Source: Microvirga roseola
GTDB lineage: Bacteria; Pseudomonadota; Alphaproteobacteria; Rhizobiales; Beijerinckiaceae
Reading direction: 5' to 3'
Assembly (NCBI RefSeq): GCF_020866965.1
Contig: NZ_JAJATX010000021.1
Coordinates: 10,207 to 63,723 of the forward strand
Length of the DNA stretch: 53,517 nucleotides
Shown here: in pieces, positions 9,116 through 17,402 of the stretch
Position numbering within the stretch: the stretch's first letter is position 1
Layout of the letters: every line of letters starts with the position of its first letter
Position numbers and translations under genes: made by a program
Notes under the pieces: model-generated
Told to the model about the DNA's origin: nothing
The model's input: the letters and a program-made list of their open reading frames with translations, nothing else
Databases searched by the model: none

Positions 9116-9561
9116 TATGATGCGCCCCCGGCCTGCCGCGTCTCGATCTGGCCGAGGGCGTCCACGACCGCATCGAAGGTGAGGAGGATTGAAGGGTGCC
9201 GGGCCTTGACCTCCCGCAGAGGCTCCAGGACCTCCAGGTCCGCCCATTTGCCCTCCGGGGCCTGCCCGCCCTCCTTAAGGATTCGGCGAGCGATCTCCCG
9301 CACCTCGCGCAGTTCATCCGCCGTCGAGCCGACAACATGGCGGCCCATGATGGAGGACGAGGCCTGGCCGAGGGCGCAGGCCTTCACGTCATGGGCGAAA
9401 GCCGTCACCACCCCGCCTTCCGCCTTCAGGTCGACCGTCACGGTCGAGCCGCAGAGCTTCGAGTGGGCCTTGGCCGTGGCATCCGGGTTCTCGAGCCGGC
9501 CGAGATGGGGGATATCGGCGGCGAGCTCCAGGATTCGGCGGTTGTAGATGTCGTTCAGCAT
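9115..9561 (-). CDS. Iron-sulfur cluster assembly scaffold protein (IscU/NifU-N-like)
   Basis: 148 residues from ATG 9561 (MLNDIYNRRILELAADIPHLG). Two expected cluster-ligand cysteines are seen, in KLCGSTVTVDLK and KACALGQASSSIMG. The third ligand region, usually a His-Cys-Ser/Thr segment, reads VKARHPSILLTFDAV here, with no Cys. The protein is therefore an IscU-like relative with an incomplete ligand set, and it may carry a cluster differently or have another role (inference). It is the first gene of a coupled pair with yidD and diverges from folE across about 160 bases. Confidence 0.85.
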   Translation of the reverse strand: MLNDIYNRRILELAADIPHLGRLENPDATAKAHSKLCGSTVTVDLKAEGGVVTAFAHDVKACALGQASSSIMGRHVVGSTADELREVREIARRILKEGGQAPEGKWADLEVLEPLREVKARHPSILLTFDAVVDALGQIETRQAGGAS

Positions 9562-9722
9562 CGGCCTTCGGGGTAGCGGATGAAGTTTCGTGCCCAAATA
9601 TATAAGCATGACGATCGATTTGTGCGACCGGCTGCATCCAAGCGTTGCCGTCGCGTGTAACCAGGAACATCGGGGCCGTTCGGCCTTTGACAGTTCTCAA
9701 GTGTTCAGGAAAGAGGCTCCAC

Positions 9723-10358
9723 ATGGATGATGTGGTTAAGTCCTTGTCCACGCGTCTGTCCCCAGTCGCCGACAAGCCATTCGACCGCCCGACCCGGGAG
9801 GAGGCGGAGGCCGCCGTCCGCACCCTGATCCGCTGGGCGGGCGATGATCCGACCCGAGAGGGATTGCAGGACACGCCCAAGCGGGTCGTGAAGGCCTTCC
9901 GTGAGTTCTATTCGGGCTACCAGGACAATCCTGCCGAGATCCTCGACAAGATCTTCAGCGAGGTCGAAGGCTACGACGATCTCGTCCTGGTGCGGGATAT
10001 CCCCTTCTATTCCCATTGCGAGCACCACATGGTGCCGTTCTACGGCATGGTCCACATCGCCTATTACCCCAACGGCGGCGTGGTCGGCCTCTCCAAGCTC
10101 GCCCGCCTCGTCGAGGTCTATGCGCGGCGGCTCCAGACCCAGGAGACCATGACCGCACAGATCGCCATGGCGCTGGAGGATTCCCTCGAACCGCGCGGCG
10201 TCGCGGTGATGATTGAGGCGGAGCACATGTGCATGTCCATGCGCGGCGTGCAGAAGGCCGGTGCGACGACGCTCACGACCCAGTTCACCGGCCTTTTCAA
10301 GGACGAGCCTTCTGAACAGGTGCGCTTCCTAACCCTGGTCCGGCACGGTAAGGCTTGA
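9723..10358 (+). CDS. folE: GTP cyclohydrolase I
   Basis: 211 residues from ATG 9723, with GGAAAGAGG upstream. It converts GTP to 7,8-dihydroneopterin triphosphate, the first step of folate (tetrahydropterin) synthesis. Zinc ligands are visible: Cys99 and His102 in [10 protein letters not shown] and Cys170 in [13 protein letters not shown]. Signature segments such as [15 protein letters not shown] and [20 protein letters not shown] are intact. Length fits type IA enzymes. It is followed 33 bases later by hisI on the same strand, probably in one operon. Confidence 0.98.
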   Translation: MDDVVKSLSTRLSPVADKPFDRPTREEAEAAVRTLIRWAGDDPTREGLQDTPKRVVKAFREFYSGYQDNPAEILDKIFSEVEGYDDLVLVRDIPFYSHCEHHMVPFYGMVHIAYYPNGGVVGLSKLARLVEVYARRLQTQETMTAQIAMALEDSLEPRGVAVMIEAEHMCMSMRGVQKAGATTLTTQFTGLFKDEPSEQVRFLTLVRHGKA

Positions 10359-10391
10359 GCGATATCGACTCCGGAACGACAAGGGCCTTCC

Positions 10392-10808
10392 ATGTGCGCG
10401 TCACACTCTCATGCCTTCCCCGCTCCCGGCCCCAAGGCCGAGCTCGAGGAGGGCACGGTTCTCACGCCCCGCTTCGGTGCGGACGGACTGATCACCTGCG
10501 TCACGACGGATGCGGCGACCGGGGAACTGCTCATGATCGCGCACATGAACGCGGAGGCGTTTGCGAAGACCATCGAGACGGGCGAGGCCTGGTACTGGTC
10601 CCGCTCCCGGAGCGAACTCTGGCACAAGGGCGAAACGAGCGGACAGATCCAGACGGTCCTGGAGATGCGGGTCGATTGCGACCAGGACGCCCTTTGGCTG
10701 AAGGTCAATGTCGCAGGCGACGGCGGCTGCTGCCACACCGGACGGCGCTCCTGCTTCTACCGCAGGGTCGAGAACGCGGACGGCATGCCCCGGCTGGTCT
10801 CCTACTGA
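10392..10808 (+). CDS. hisI: Phosphoribosyl-AMP cyclohydrolase
   Basis: 138 residues from ATG 10392. It opens the purine ring of phosphoribosyl-AMP in histidine biosynthesis (third step). Visible motifs are [30 protein letters not shown], the metal-binding [13 protein letters not shown] and the zinc cysteines in [16 protein letters not shown]. It is the monofunctional HisI form; no HisE (phosphoribosyl-ATP pyrophosphatase) domain is fused. Downstream of folE, as in several alphaproteobacteria. Confidence 0.97.
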   Translation: MCASHSHAFPAPGPKAELEEGTVLTPRFGADGLITCVTTDAATGELLMIAHMNAEAFAKTIETGEAWYWSRSRSELWHKGETSGQIQTVLEMRVDCDQDALWLKVNVAGDGGCCHTGRRSCFYRRVENADGMPRLVSY

Positions 10809-10825
10809 AGAAAAGCCCCCTCGGG

Positions 10826-10866
10826 CCCTGCACCCCTCCCGGCGTGCAGGGGTGCCGTTCTCTTTT
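10826..10866 (+). terminator. Weak hairpin terminator after hisI
   Basis: An 8-bp stem (10826-10833 with 10844-10851) and a 10-base loop. TCTCTTTT follows some 9 bases later, so the U-tract is displaced. It is plausible as the end of the folE-hisI unit but not a canonical terminator. Confidence 0.4.
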
Positions 10867-10907
10867 GTGCAGGTGAAAGTCTCGGGCTCTCCCTGTAGGA
10901 CCGTCCG

Positions 10908-12053
10908 ATGACCCGGCACGACATACTTTCCGCGCGGATGGCCGCGAGCGCCATCTTCTTCGGCAACGGCTTCGGCATCGGCACCTGGGCGGCACAGCTT
11001 CCCCGCTTCAAGGCGGCGCTCGGCCTCTCGGACGGACAAATCAGCCTTGCGCTTCTCGCCTTTGCGCTCGGCGCGATCCTGCTCATGCCCCTTGTCGGCT
11101 GGCTGGCGGCCCGGTTCGGCAGCCGTATCGTGACGCTCACGGCCGCCTTCGCCTTCACCGCCACCCTGCTCCTGCCGGGGCTTGCTCCGAGCCTGCCCTA
11201 TCTCGTCGCGGCTTCCCTGCTGGCCGGAGCCAGCAACGGAGCGATGGACGTGTCCATGAACACGAATGCAACGGTGGTCGAAACCGCCTGGCAGTCGCCG
11301 ATCATGTCCTCCTTCCATGCCTTCTTCAGCCTCGGCGGCCTTGCGGGAGCCGCCGTTGCGGGCGGGCTGATCGCGGCGGGATTCGACATCCTTCCCACCC
11401 TGATCGTCTCCTGCACCATCATGGGCCTGCTCTTCCTCGCGGCGTCCTTCCGAACCATGGAGGAGGCGGAGCGCTCCTCCGAGGGGCATGGCTTCGCCTG
11501 GCCTCGCGGGGCGGTGTTCGGCCTCGCCGTGCTGGCCCTGCTTTGCCTTATGCTGGAGGGGGCAATGGTGGATTGGACCGCGATCTATCTTCGCAGCGAA
11601 GCGGGAGCGAGCCTCGAATTCGCGGTCGCGGGCTTTGCCGCCTTCTCGCTCACCATGACGATCTGCCGGTTCATGGGGGATTTCGCCGTGCGCCGCCTCG
11701 GCCGCATCCGCACTGTCCGGCTCGGCGGATTGCTGGCGGCCGGAGGCCTGGCCCTGGCAGCCGCCGTTCCCCAGCCGCTCGTCGCCGCCCTGGGCTTTGC
11801 CCTCGTGGGCCTCGGCCTCGCCAATACGGTGCCTGTGCTGTTCAGCGCGGCAGCCCAGGCGAAGGGCATCGCCCCCAGCATCGGCGTCGCTATGGTGGCG
11901 ACGCTCGGCTATGCGGGCCTGCTCATGGGCCCGCCCCTGATCGGCTTCGGCGGGGATATCTTCGGGCTGCGGGGCAGCCTGAGCCTGCTCATCCTGTGCG
12001 CCATGGCGATTCTCGCGCTCTCCACTCGCGCCCTCCGGGCTCCTCCTGTTTAG
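10908..12053 (+). CDS. MFS transporter
   Basis: 381 residues from ATG 10908, somewhat short for the superfamily. It is hydrophobic throughout, with about 12 predicted membrane segments. The first loop carries the MFS signature between helices 2 and 3 (LVGWLAARFGSRIV), and the repeat version appears as RFMGDFAVRRLGRIRTV. NAMDVSMNT-like residues (NGAMDVSMNTNATVVE) recall the YbjJ group. It should be an inner-membrane secondary transporter; no substrate can be assigned. No close operon partner: hisI ends 99 bases upstream and the patatin gene starts 42 bases downstream. Confidence 0.9.
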   Translation: MTRHDILSARMAASAIFFGNGFGIGTWAAQLPRFKAALGLSDGQISLALLAFALGAILLMPLVGWLAARFGSRIVTLTAAFAFTATLLLPGLAPSLPYLVAASLLAGASNGAMDVSMNTNATVVETAWQSPIMSSFHAFFSLGGLAGAAVAGGLIAAGFDILPTLIVSCTIMGLLFLAASFRTMEEAERSSEGHGFAWPRGAVFGLAVLALLCLMLEGAMVDWTAIYLRSEAGASLEFAVAGFAAFSLTMTICRFMGDFAVRRLGRIRTVRLGGLLAAGGLALAAAVPQPLVAALGFALVGLGLANTVPVLFSAAAQAKGIAPSIGVAMVATLGYAGLLMGPPLIGFGGDIFGLRGSLSLLILCAMAILALSTRALRAPPV

Positions 12054-12095
12054 TTTGCGGGACGGGCGACCTGACAAGCTTCTCGAGCGTTATTC

Positions 12096-13160
12096 ATGGG
12101 ATCTTCATCAGAAGACGACATCAATAAAGATCGGTCTTGGAGTCAGAAGATGTTGTGGGACGGGATCGCCCGGCGCAGTGCCGGGTCTGGCGGCGGTGGC
12201 GGCCTGGTCGAAGCCAAGGCGCCTCATGAACGCGACCCCAGAACGAAGGTGAAGGTCGGGCTTGCGCTCGGCGGCGGCGCAGCGCGGGGCTGGTCCCATA
12301 TCGGCGTGCTGCGCGTCCTCGAAGAGGCGGGTATCGTGCCCGACGTCATCGCCGGCTGCTCCATCGGAGCGGTCGTAGGAGGCTGCTATGCCGCCGGCAA
12401 GCTGGACGAGCTGGAAGCCTTCGCCCTTTCCCTGACGAAGCGGCGCGTAATGGGACTCCTCGATTTCCATTTCAGCGGCGCCGGCCTCATCGCAGGCGGC
12501 CGCCTGCAGCGCCTCCTCGACCAGGACCTGATGGACCGGAAGGTCGAGACCCTGCCGATCAAGTTCTGCACCATCGCCACGGAGTTGGTGAGCGGCCACG
12601 AGATCTGGCTGACCCGCGGCCCCCTCGTTCAGGCGATGCGCGCCTCCTATGCGCTGCCGGGGGTCTTCGATCCTGTCATGGTCGGCGGTCGCTGGCTCAT
12701 GGACGGCGCGCTGGTCAACCCCATCCCGATCACGGCAGCCCGTGCATTGGGAGCCGATATCGTCATCTGCGTGAATCTCAACGGCGAGGTTCGGGTCCGT
12801 GGAACGGTCATCCAGTCCTACGACGACGGGACGAGCGACGAGCAGGAGATCGAGGAAGCTATTGAGGCGGCGCCGCGGCGCTGGGGCCTTTTCTCGGGCT
12901 CGCGTCCCGACAAGCCGCGTAAGCCGAACGCACCAGGCCTCGCCACGGTGATGATCGATGCCTTCAACATCACGCAGGACCGCATTTCCCGATCGCGTCT
13001 CGCGGGCGACCCGCCGGACATCATGATCTCGCCGAAGCTCGCCAAGATGGGCCTGTTCGAGTTCCACCGGGCGCAGGAATGCATCGGTTTCGGCCGGCAG
13101 GCCACGGAACGCGCCCTGCCCGACATCCTGGAGATGATCCAGGAGGCGCAGACCGTTTGA
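12096..13160 (+). CDS. Patatin-like phospholipase family protein (RssA/NTE type)
   Basis: 354 residues from ATG 12096; internal ATG codons at 12150 or 12228 could be the true start, since the first 50 residues are low-complexity. The catalytic core is complete: an oxyanion-hole motif GLALGGGAARGWSH, the nucleophile elbow GCSIG and the Asp of the dyad in DGALVNPIP. This makes it a serine acyl hydrolase of the bacterial NTE/RssA subgroup, cytoplasmic or membrane-associated. A C-terminal region of about 100 residues follows the core. It is convergent with the CBS gene at 13190. A second, unrelated patatin lipoprotein lies at 38.2 kb. Confidence 0.93.
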   Translation: MGSSSEDDINKDRSWSQKMLWDGIARRSAGSGGGGGLVEAKAPHERDPRTKVKVGLALGGGAARGWSHIGVLRVLEEAGIVPDVIAGCSIGAVVGGCYAAGKLDELEAFALSLTKRRVMGLLDFHFSGAGLIAGGRLQRLLDQDLMDRKVETLPIKFCTIATELVSGHEIWLTRGPLVQAMRASYALPGVFDPVMVGGRWLMDGALVNPIPITAARALGADIVICVNLNGEVRVRGTVIQSYDDGTSDEQEIEEAIEAAPRRWGLFSGSRPDKPRKPNAPGLATVMIDAFNITQDRISRSRLAGDPPDIMISPKLAKMGLFEFHRAQECIGFGRQATERALPDILEMIQEAQTV

Positions 13161-13189
13161 GGGATCGGCGGGTACTCCTGGCGATACTC

Positions 13190-13621
13190 TCAGGCCGTTG
13201 CGATGTATTCCCGAATCGCCTGGGCTTCGGCCTCGATCTCCTCCAGGCGCAGCTTCACCACGTCGCCGATGGAGACGATTCCGGCGAGCCTGCCGTTCTC
13301 GACGACGGGAACATGGCGGAATTTCCCCTGGGTCATCAGTTCCATCACATCGGTGATGGAGGTCTGGCCCGTGCAGGTCATCACCTCCTCCGTCATGAAG
13401 GAAGCAATGGGCTCCTCGAGAGCTCCAGCCCCGTGGTCGGAAATGGCGCGCACGATATCGCGCTCGGAGATGATGCCTGAAACGGGGCGTCTGCCGTCGC
13501 TGACCAGGAGCGCGCCGATTCTCTTTTCGGAGAGAACTCTCGATGCCTCGCTCAAGGAGCGGTCCGGTGAGATGGTGGCGACCTCGCGGCCTTTGAGCGA
13601 AAGGATTCGGTCGACGATCAT
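13190..13621 (-). CDS. CBS domain pair protein
   Basis: 143 residues from ATG 13621, with GAGGGAGGAAAGA just upstream of the start. It consists only of two CBS motifs: VATISPDRSLSEASRVLSEK with the GIISERDIVRAI end, and VMTCTGQTSITDVMELM with GIVSIGDVVKLRLEEIEAE. Stand-alone CBS pairs bind AMP, ATP or related ligands and regulate partner proteins; the partner is not evident. This very conserved alphaproteobacterial type is common in stress-related neighbourhoods. It is a small cytoplasmic protein. Confidence 0.93.
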   Translation of the reverse strand: MIVDRILSLKGREVATISPDRSLSEASRVLSEKRIGALLVSDGRRPVSGIISERDIVRAISDHGAGALEEPIASFMTEEVMTCTGQTSITDVMELMTQGKFRHVPVVENGRLAGIVSIGDVVKLRLEEIEAEAQAIREYIATA

Positions 13622-13754
13622 TCTTTCCTCCCTCTGGGCGAAAGCGAAGGACCGTCAGCCTCCGCATTCGCAAGGCTGAAGGCGGGTCTCGCACACCTTC
13701 CGGGAGCGCGATCCTGCGTCAGTTCAGGGATGATCCGGCCAAACCATGGCCGTT

Positions 13755-14567
13755 TCAAGCCGAGATGCGTCCGGACCTTGAAGGCAGCGGATCGAGCAGG
13801 GGAAAAATGGCGAGCCCGACAAGGAAACCGCCGACATGCGCCTCCCAGGCGATGATCGCATCGCCGGCCCCGAAAGGCTGCGTGACCGCAAAGAGATAAT
13901 TGGCGGCGAACCACACGCCGAGGAAAATCAGGACCTGCCGGTTGCGGGCCATATCGACCAGCGTCTCACGCGGCTTCTCGTGGGCAAGGGCGATGCGCCC
14001 CGATGGATGCCAGGCCGCGGGGGCGAACATGAACCAGGACGCTGCCGCCATCAGGCCCGAAACTGCGCCTGAGGCGCCGACCATCGGCAGGATCTGAAGG
14101 GGGTTCATCCAGGTATAGAGGACCGCACCTCCGACGGCCGCAGCTGCGGAGAGGGCGAGGAAGCGCCCGGCCCCGCATCTCTTGGCGATGGGCGTGCCGA
14201 AGGCCGCGAGCCAGACGCAGTTGATGAGCACATGCGCCCAGGAGCCATGGAGAAATGCATAGCTCAGCGCGGTAAGGGGACGTCCCTCCCCCTCACCCAG
14301 GATATACTGGGCCAGCATGGCCAAGGAGGATTGCATCTCCTCCGGCATGCTCTCCTGAAGGGATCTCACGACCTCCTCGGGGCGAATCCCACCGAAGGCC
14401 ACGGACCAGCGCGCCGGGATCACGGCCCAATCGAGCATTAGGTCGAAATCCGTTTCCTCGGTGAGGAACATCCGGACGATATGGATGCCAACGAGGACGA
14501 CCAGACTGAGGCTGATGACGGCCGGCAGGTTGAGAATCGGTTCGCGGCGGGGCGGGTGTGGGGACAT
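13755..14567 (-). CDS. Rhomboid family intramembrane serine protease
   Basis: 270 residues; ATG 14567 (MSPHPPRREPILNLPAVISLS) is preferred to an upstream ATG at 14651. Rhomboid features are visible: a helix with HVLINCVWLAAFG, the catalytic serine in GASGAVSGLMAA and the catalytic histidine in WEAHVGGFLVGLAIFPLL. Six membrane segments are likely. It cleaves membrane-spanning substrates within the bilayer; the substrate is unknown. The gene is divergent from the cysteine peptidase gene across about 295 bases that contain an EcfG-type promoter facing the other way. Confidence 0.93.
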   Translation of the reverse strand: MSPHPPRREPILNLPAVISLSLVVLVGIHIVRMFLTEETDFDLMLDWAVIPARWSVAFGGIRPEEVVRSLQESMPEEMQSSLAMLAQYILGEGEGRPLTALSYAFLHGSWAHVLINCVWLAAFGTPIAKRCGAGRFLALSAAAAVGGAVLYTWMNPLQILPMVGASGAVSGLMAAASWFMFAPAAWHPSGRIALAHEKPRETLVDMARNRQVLIFLGVWFAANYLFAVTQPFGAGDAIIAWEAHVGGFLVGLAIFPLLDPLPSRSGRISA

Positions 14568-14755
14568 GAGCTGTTTGTCAAAGAGGCTATCCACACGTCC
14601 TGCGCGGTCAGCCACGGCTTGGGGGAGTACCGGTGACGTAGCGCCTCCCACGGGTCCAGTCGAGGAAATTCAAAGATTTAGGCGCCGCGTCGGATACCTC
14701 AAAGGAAGGTATTCCTTTTCTCCCCGGCAGCTGCGAAATTTTTGTTAACCATACG

Positions 14756-14780
14756 GGAACCGTTTGGAGCGCGACGCGTT
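14756..14780 (+). promoter_or_regulatory. Perfect sigma-EcfG-type promoter (GGAAC-N16-CGTT)
   Basis: GGAAC at 14756-14760 and CGTT at 14777-14780 are separated by exactly 16 bases. This matches the consensus of the alphaproteobacterial general-stress sigma factor EcfG. It lies in an intergenic region, in the right orientation, with its -10 element about 81 bases upstream of the cysteine peptidase ATG at 14862. Confidence 0.65.
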
Positions 14781-14861
14781 AACTCACCTTTTACTTTCCG
14801 CTTGAGCCTGAAATGTAACCATGTCAGTTTGGTTAAAAGAACATTAACCGACTGGTGGGGC

Positions 14862-15542
14862 ATGCGGTACGATTCTTTCAAAAGCGGTACTCCGAAGGGG
14901 CAAAACGGAAAGCCGTGCTTCTCCGGCACATTTTTCAAAGCCACTCTTTTCAGCCTTGCGGTGATCCTTTCCGGTGCGAGCGCTTCGGCCCAGACCGTTG
15001 CTGCGCTCCCCGTCGCTACCACCTCGGTCGCAAGCCAAGGACAGGCCCGCCCGCTCCAGGCCTGGACCAAGTTCTGCGAAACTTTCCCGTCCGAATGCGC
15101 CGTCAATGTGGCCGAACAGGACGTCATCGAGCTCACCCCGCAGGTCTGGAAGACCATCGTTTCGGTCAACCAGCAGGTCAATTCCAGCATCAAGGCCATC
15201 ACGGACGCGGACCATTGGGGTGCCGTGGACATCTGGGGTTTCCCCGATGACGGCAAGGGCGACTGCGAGGACTTCCAGCTTCTCAAGCGCCGCAAGCTCG
15301 CCGAAAGCGGCCTGCCCCGCCGCGCCATGCGCATGACCGTCGTCATCGACGAACTCGGCGAGGGCCACGCGGTGCTCGTGATCCGCACGAATCGCGGCGA
15401 GTACGTGCTCGACAACAAGACCTCCGCGGTCCTGCCCTGGAGCCAGACCGGCTACGTCTACATCAAGCGCGAGAGCCAATATGCGGTCGGCTGGGTATCG
15501 CTGGGCGGCGCCACCTCACCGACGACGACTGCGAATCGCTAA
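14862..15542 (+). CDS. Transglutaminase-like cysteine peptidase (BTLCP family)
   Basis: 226 residues from ATG 14862; the frame is open from 14742, but that part is non-coding in character and holds the promoter. A signal peptide ends near ASASAQ (residue 44), so the protein is exported to the periplasm. The papain-like triad is visible: Cys135 in GKGDCEDFQLLKRRKL, His169 in GEGHAVLVIRT and Asp184 in EYVLDNKTS. Relatives such as LapG cleave surface adhesins, but this shorter family is widespread in rhizobia with unknown targets. An EcfG-type promoter upstream suggests control by the general stress response. A strong terminator follows directly. Confidence 0.92.
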   Translation: MRYDSFKSGTPKGQNGKPCFSGTFFKATLFSLAVILSGASASAQTVAALPVATTSVASQGQARPLQAWTKFCETFPSECAVNVAEQDVIELTPQVWKTIVSVNQQVNSSIKAITDADHWGAVDIWGFPDDGKGDCEDFQLLKRRKLAESGLPRRAMRMTVVIDELGEGHAVLVIRTNRGEYVLDNKTSAVLPWSQTGYVYIKRESQYAVGWVSLGGATSPTTTANR

Positions 15543-15566
15543 GACGCAGCCAGTACAATCAAATTC

Positions 15567-15608
15567 AAAAGGAATGAGGCGGGTCAGTCGGTCCGCCTCA
15601 TTCCTTTT
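15567..15608 (+). terminator. Terminator hairpin overlapping the 3' end of the convergent gene
   Basis: A perfect 16-bp stem (15567-15582 with 15593-15608) with a 10-base loop; its AAAA and TTTT ends can supply a U-run in both directions. The stop codon of the minus-strand carbonic-anhydrase-like gene (15584-15586) sits in the loop, so the right arm encodes that protein's last residues (MRRTD region). Confidence 0.85.
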
Positions 15609-16114
15609 GCGAAGCGCTTCCAGTTCTCGACATAGTGCTGCGACGATAGGCGAAGCTGCGCGACGGCTTTCTCGTCCAGGACGCGGATCGCCTTGGCCGG
15701 CGCGCCGACGATAAGGGAATTATCGGGAAATTCCTTGCCTTCGGTCACGAGCGCATTGGCCCCCACCAAGCAGTTCGCGCCGATGCGGGCATGGTTGAGC
15801 ACGGTCGCTCCCATCCCGATCAGGGAATTCTCGCCAATGGTGCAGCCGTGCAGGATCGCCTTGTGGCCGATGGTGCAACCAGCTCCAATGGTGAGCGGTG
15901 CGCCGAGATCCGTATGAAGCAGGGCTCCCTCCTGGATATTGGCGGCCTCTCCAATATCGATCAGTTCGTTGTCGCCGCGCAGCACGGCGCCGAACCAGAT
16001 TCCCACGTCGCGCCCCAGCCGCACCCGCCCGATCACATGGGCGTCGGGCGCGATCCAGAAGCGGTCCGGCTCGGGCAGGATCGGGGTGATCTCATCGAGG
16101 CTGTAGATCGGCAT
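15584..16114 (-). CDS. Gamma carbonic anhydrase family protein (left-handed beta-helix)
   Basis: 176 residues from ATG 16114. Hexapeptide repeats run through most of the chain (IGRVRLGRDVGIWFGAVLRGD, IGAGCTIGHKAILHGCTIG, IGMGATVLNHARIGANCLVG). The three zinc-ligand histidines of the gamma class are in place: His67, His84 and His89. Members are trimers; some hydrate CO2, while others (PaaY-like, YrdA-like) act as thioesterases or have no known activity. The reaction is therefore uncertain. It is a monocistronic cytoplasmic protein, and its final codons form one arm of the terminator hairpin shared with the convergent gene. Confidence 0.92.
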   Translation of the reverse strand: MPIYSLDEITPILPEPDRFWIAPDAHVIGRVRLGRDVGIWFGAVLRGDNELIDIGEAANIQEGALLHTDLGAPLTIGAGCTIGHKAILHGCTIGENSLIGMGATVLNHARIGANCLVGANALVTEGKEFPDNSLIVGAPAKAIRVLDEKAVAQLRLSSQHYVENWKRFAKGMRRTD

Positions 16115-16174
16115 CGCGCCTCCGGGAGGAATTGCAGCGGAATTCCCGATGGATTCCGCTGCGGGAAGAACAGG

Positions 16175-16411
16175 TTATTCCTCGATATCCGTGTCGAGGA
16201 TCGCCATGGTGAAGTTGTAGGAGCGGTCTCCATCCTCGTCGTCGACGAAGAGCACGCCGACGAATTCCTCACCGATATACACTTCCGCCGAATCGTCCTT
16301 TTTCGGGCGGCCGACTACACGAATCGAGTGGTTCGCAAAGGTCTGGCGCAGGTAACGCTCGACTTTCGCCATCTCGGTCTTGTCCACTACAGGTCCTTTC
16401 TTCGATGTCAT
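16175..16411 (-). CDS. DUF3126 family protein
   Basis: 78 residues from ATG 16411. A GTG at 16387, preceded by AAAGGA at ideal spacing, would give a 70-residue protein starting just before the conserved block (MAKVERYLRQTF), and may be the true start. The conserved core reads IRVVGRPKKDDSAEVYIGEEF and ends in FNFTMAILDTDIEE-like sequence. The family is small, acidic and restricted mainly to alphaproteobacteria; its function is unknown. It commonly sits beside cysE, as here: it starts 68 bases beyond the cysE stop on the same strand. Confidence 0.88.
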   Translation of the reverse strand: MTSKKGPVVDKTEMAKVERYLRQTFANHSIRVVGRPKKDDSAEVYIGEEFVGVLFVDDEDGDRSYNFTMAILDTDIEE

Positions 16412-16478
16412 GGTGCTGCACTTGCCATGCCCGGCAAACGCGAGCAAGCGGAGTTAGGTCCGGCTCGTGACCTCCCCG

Positions 16479-17315
16479 TCAGATCCCCTCCGCCTCGGAC
16501 AGGCAATGGTCCATGGAGCGATAGGGTTCGGGGCAGCCGGCGCTGCCGACCACTTTCGCCGGAACGCCCGCCACCGTCGCATTGTGGGGAACGGGCTTGA
16601 GCACCACGGAGCCGGCGGCGATTCGGGCGCAGTGCCCCACCTCGATATTCCCGAGGATCTTGGCCCCTGCGCCGATCAGGACGCCATGGCGGATCTTGGG
16701 ATGCCGGTCGCCCCGCTCCTTACCGGTGCCGCCGAGGGTCACGTCCTGGAGCATGGACACATTGTCCTCGATGACTGCGGTCGCGCCCACGACCAGTCCG
16801 GTGGCGTGATCGAGGAAGATGCCCCGCCCGATCCGGGCGTTGGGATGGATGTCCGTCTGGAAGACTTCCGACGAGCGACTCTGGAGGTAGAGCGCGAAGT
16901 CCTGCCGGCCCTGGCTCCACAGCCAGTGGGCGAGGCGGTGGGTCTGGATGGCGTGGAAGCCTTTGAAATAGAGCACCGGCTCGATGGCCCGGGACACGGC
17001 AGGGTCGCGGTCGAGAACGGCATTGATGTCGGCGCGGAAGGCTGCGCCGATGGAGGCGTCCCTGGCGACAGCTTCCAGGAAGGTCTGCTCGATGATGTCC
17101 GCCGGCAGGGAGGAATGGCCCAGGCGCGACGACACCCGATGGATCACCGCTGCCTCGAGGCTCGGCTGGTGCGAAACGGCGCTGAGCAGCAACCCGGCAA
17201 GCGCAGGCTCACTCTGAACGGCAGTCTCAGCCTCCGAGCGGAGCCGGTCCCAGACGGGATCGACGACTCCGGCGACCGGACTGGGCATTCCCGGCTTCAG
17301 GCGTGTCTGTGTCAT
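16479..17315 (-). CDS. cysE: Serine O-acetyltransferase
   Basis: 278 residues from ATG 17315, with CAGGAGAGATC upstream. It acetylates L-serine with acetyl-CoA, the committed step to cysteine. The N-terminal helical SATase domain (PVWDRLRSEAETAVQSEPALAGLL) is followed by hexapeptide repeats of the left-handed beta-helix. Active-site motifs are present: DIHPNARIGRGIFLDHATG, VTLGGTGKERGDRHPKI and GAKILGNIEVG. The C-terminal tail, which mediates feedback inhibition and binding to CysK in other bacteria, ends in SEAEGI. Followed by the DUF3126 gene; divergent from the enoyl-CoA hydratase gene. Confidence 0.97.
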   Translation of the reverse strand: MTQTRLKPGMPSPVAGVVDPVWDRLRSEAETAVQSEPALAGLLLSAVSHQPSLEAAVIHRVSSRLGHSSLPADIIEQTFLEAVARDASIGAAFRADINAVLDRDPAVSRAIEPVLYFKGFHAIQTHRLAHWLWSQGRQDFALYLQSRSSEVFQTDIHPNARIGRGIFLDHATGLVVGATAVIEDNVSMLQDVTLGGTGKERGDRHPKIRHGVLIGAGAKILGNIEVGHCARIAAGSVVLKPVPHNATVAGVPAKVVGSAGCPEPYRSMDHCLSEAEGI

Positions 17316-17402
17316 GTTGATCTCTCCTGCCGGTTCAGGACATAGCGCATCGAATTAGGATAGATAAGAAGCCCTCGTCCCTTCCCATAGTCCTAGAAAT
17401 TC

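Noticed and set aside
10401..12077. 558-codon minus-strand frame over hisI and the MFS gene
   Set aside because: Shadow frame with repetitive charged residues; both plus-strand genes are well supported.
14742..14861. Longer N-terminus for the cysteine peptidase from ATG 14742
   Set aside because: It would place the EcfG promoter inside the coding region and put 40 residues before the signal peptide; ATG 14862 is preferred.
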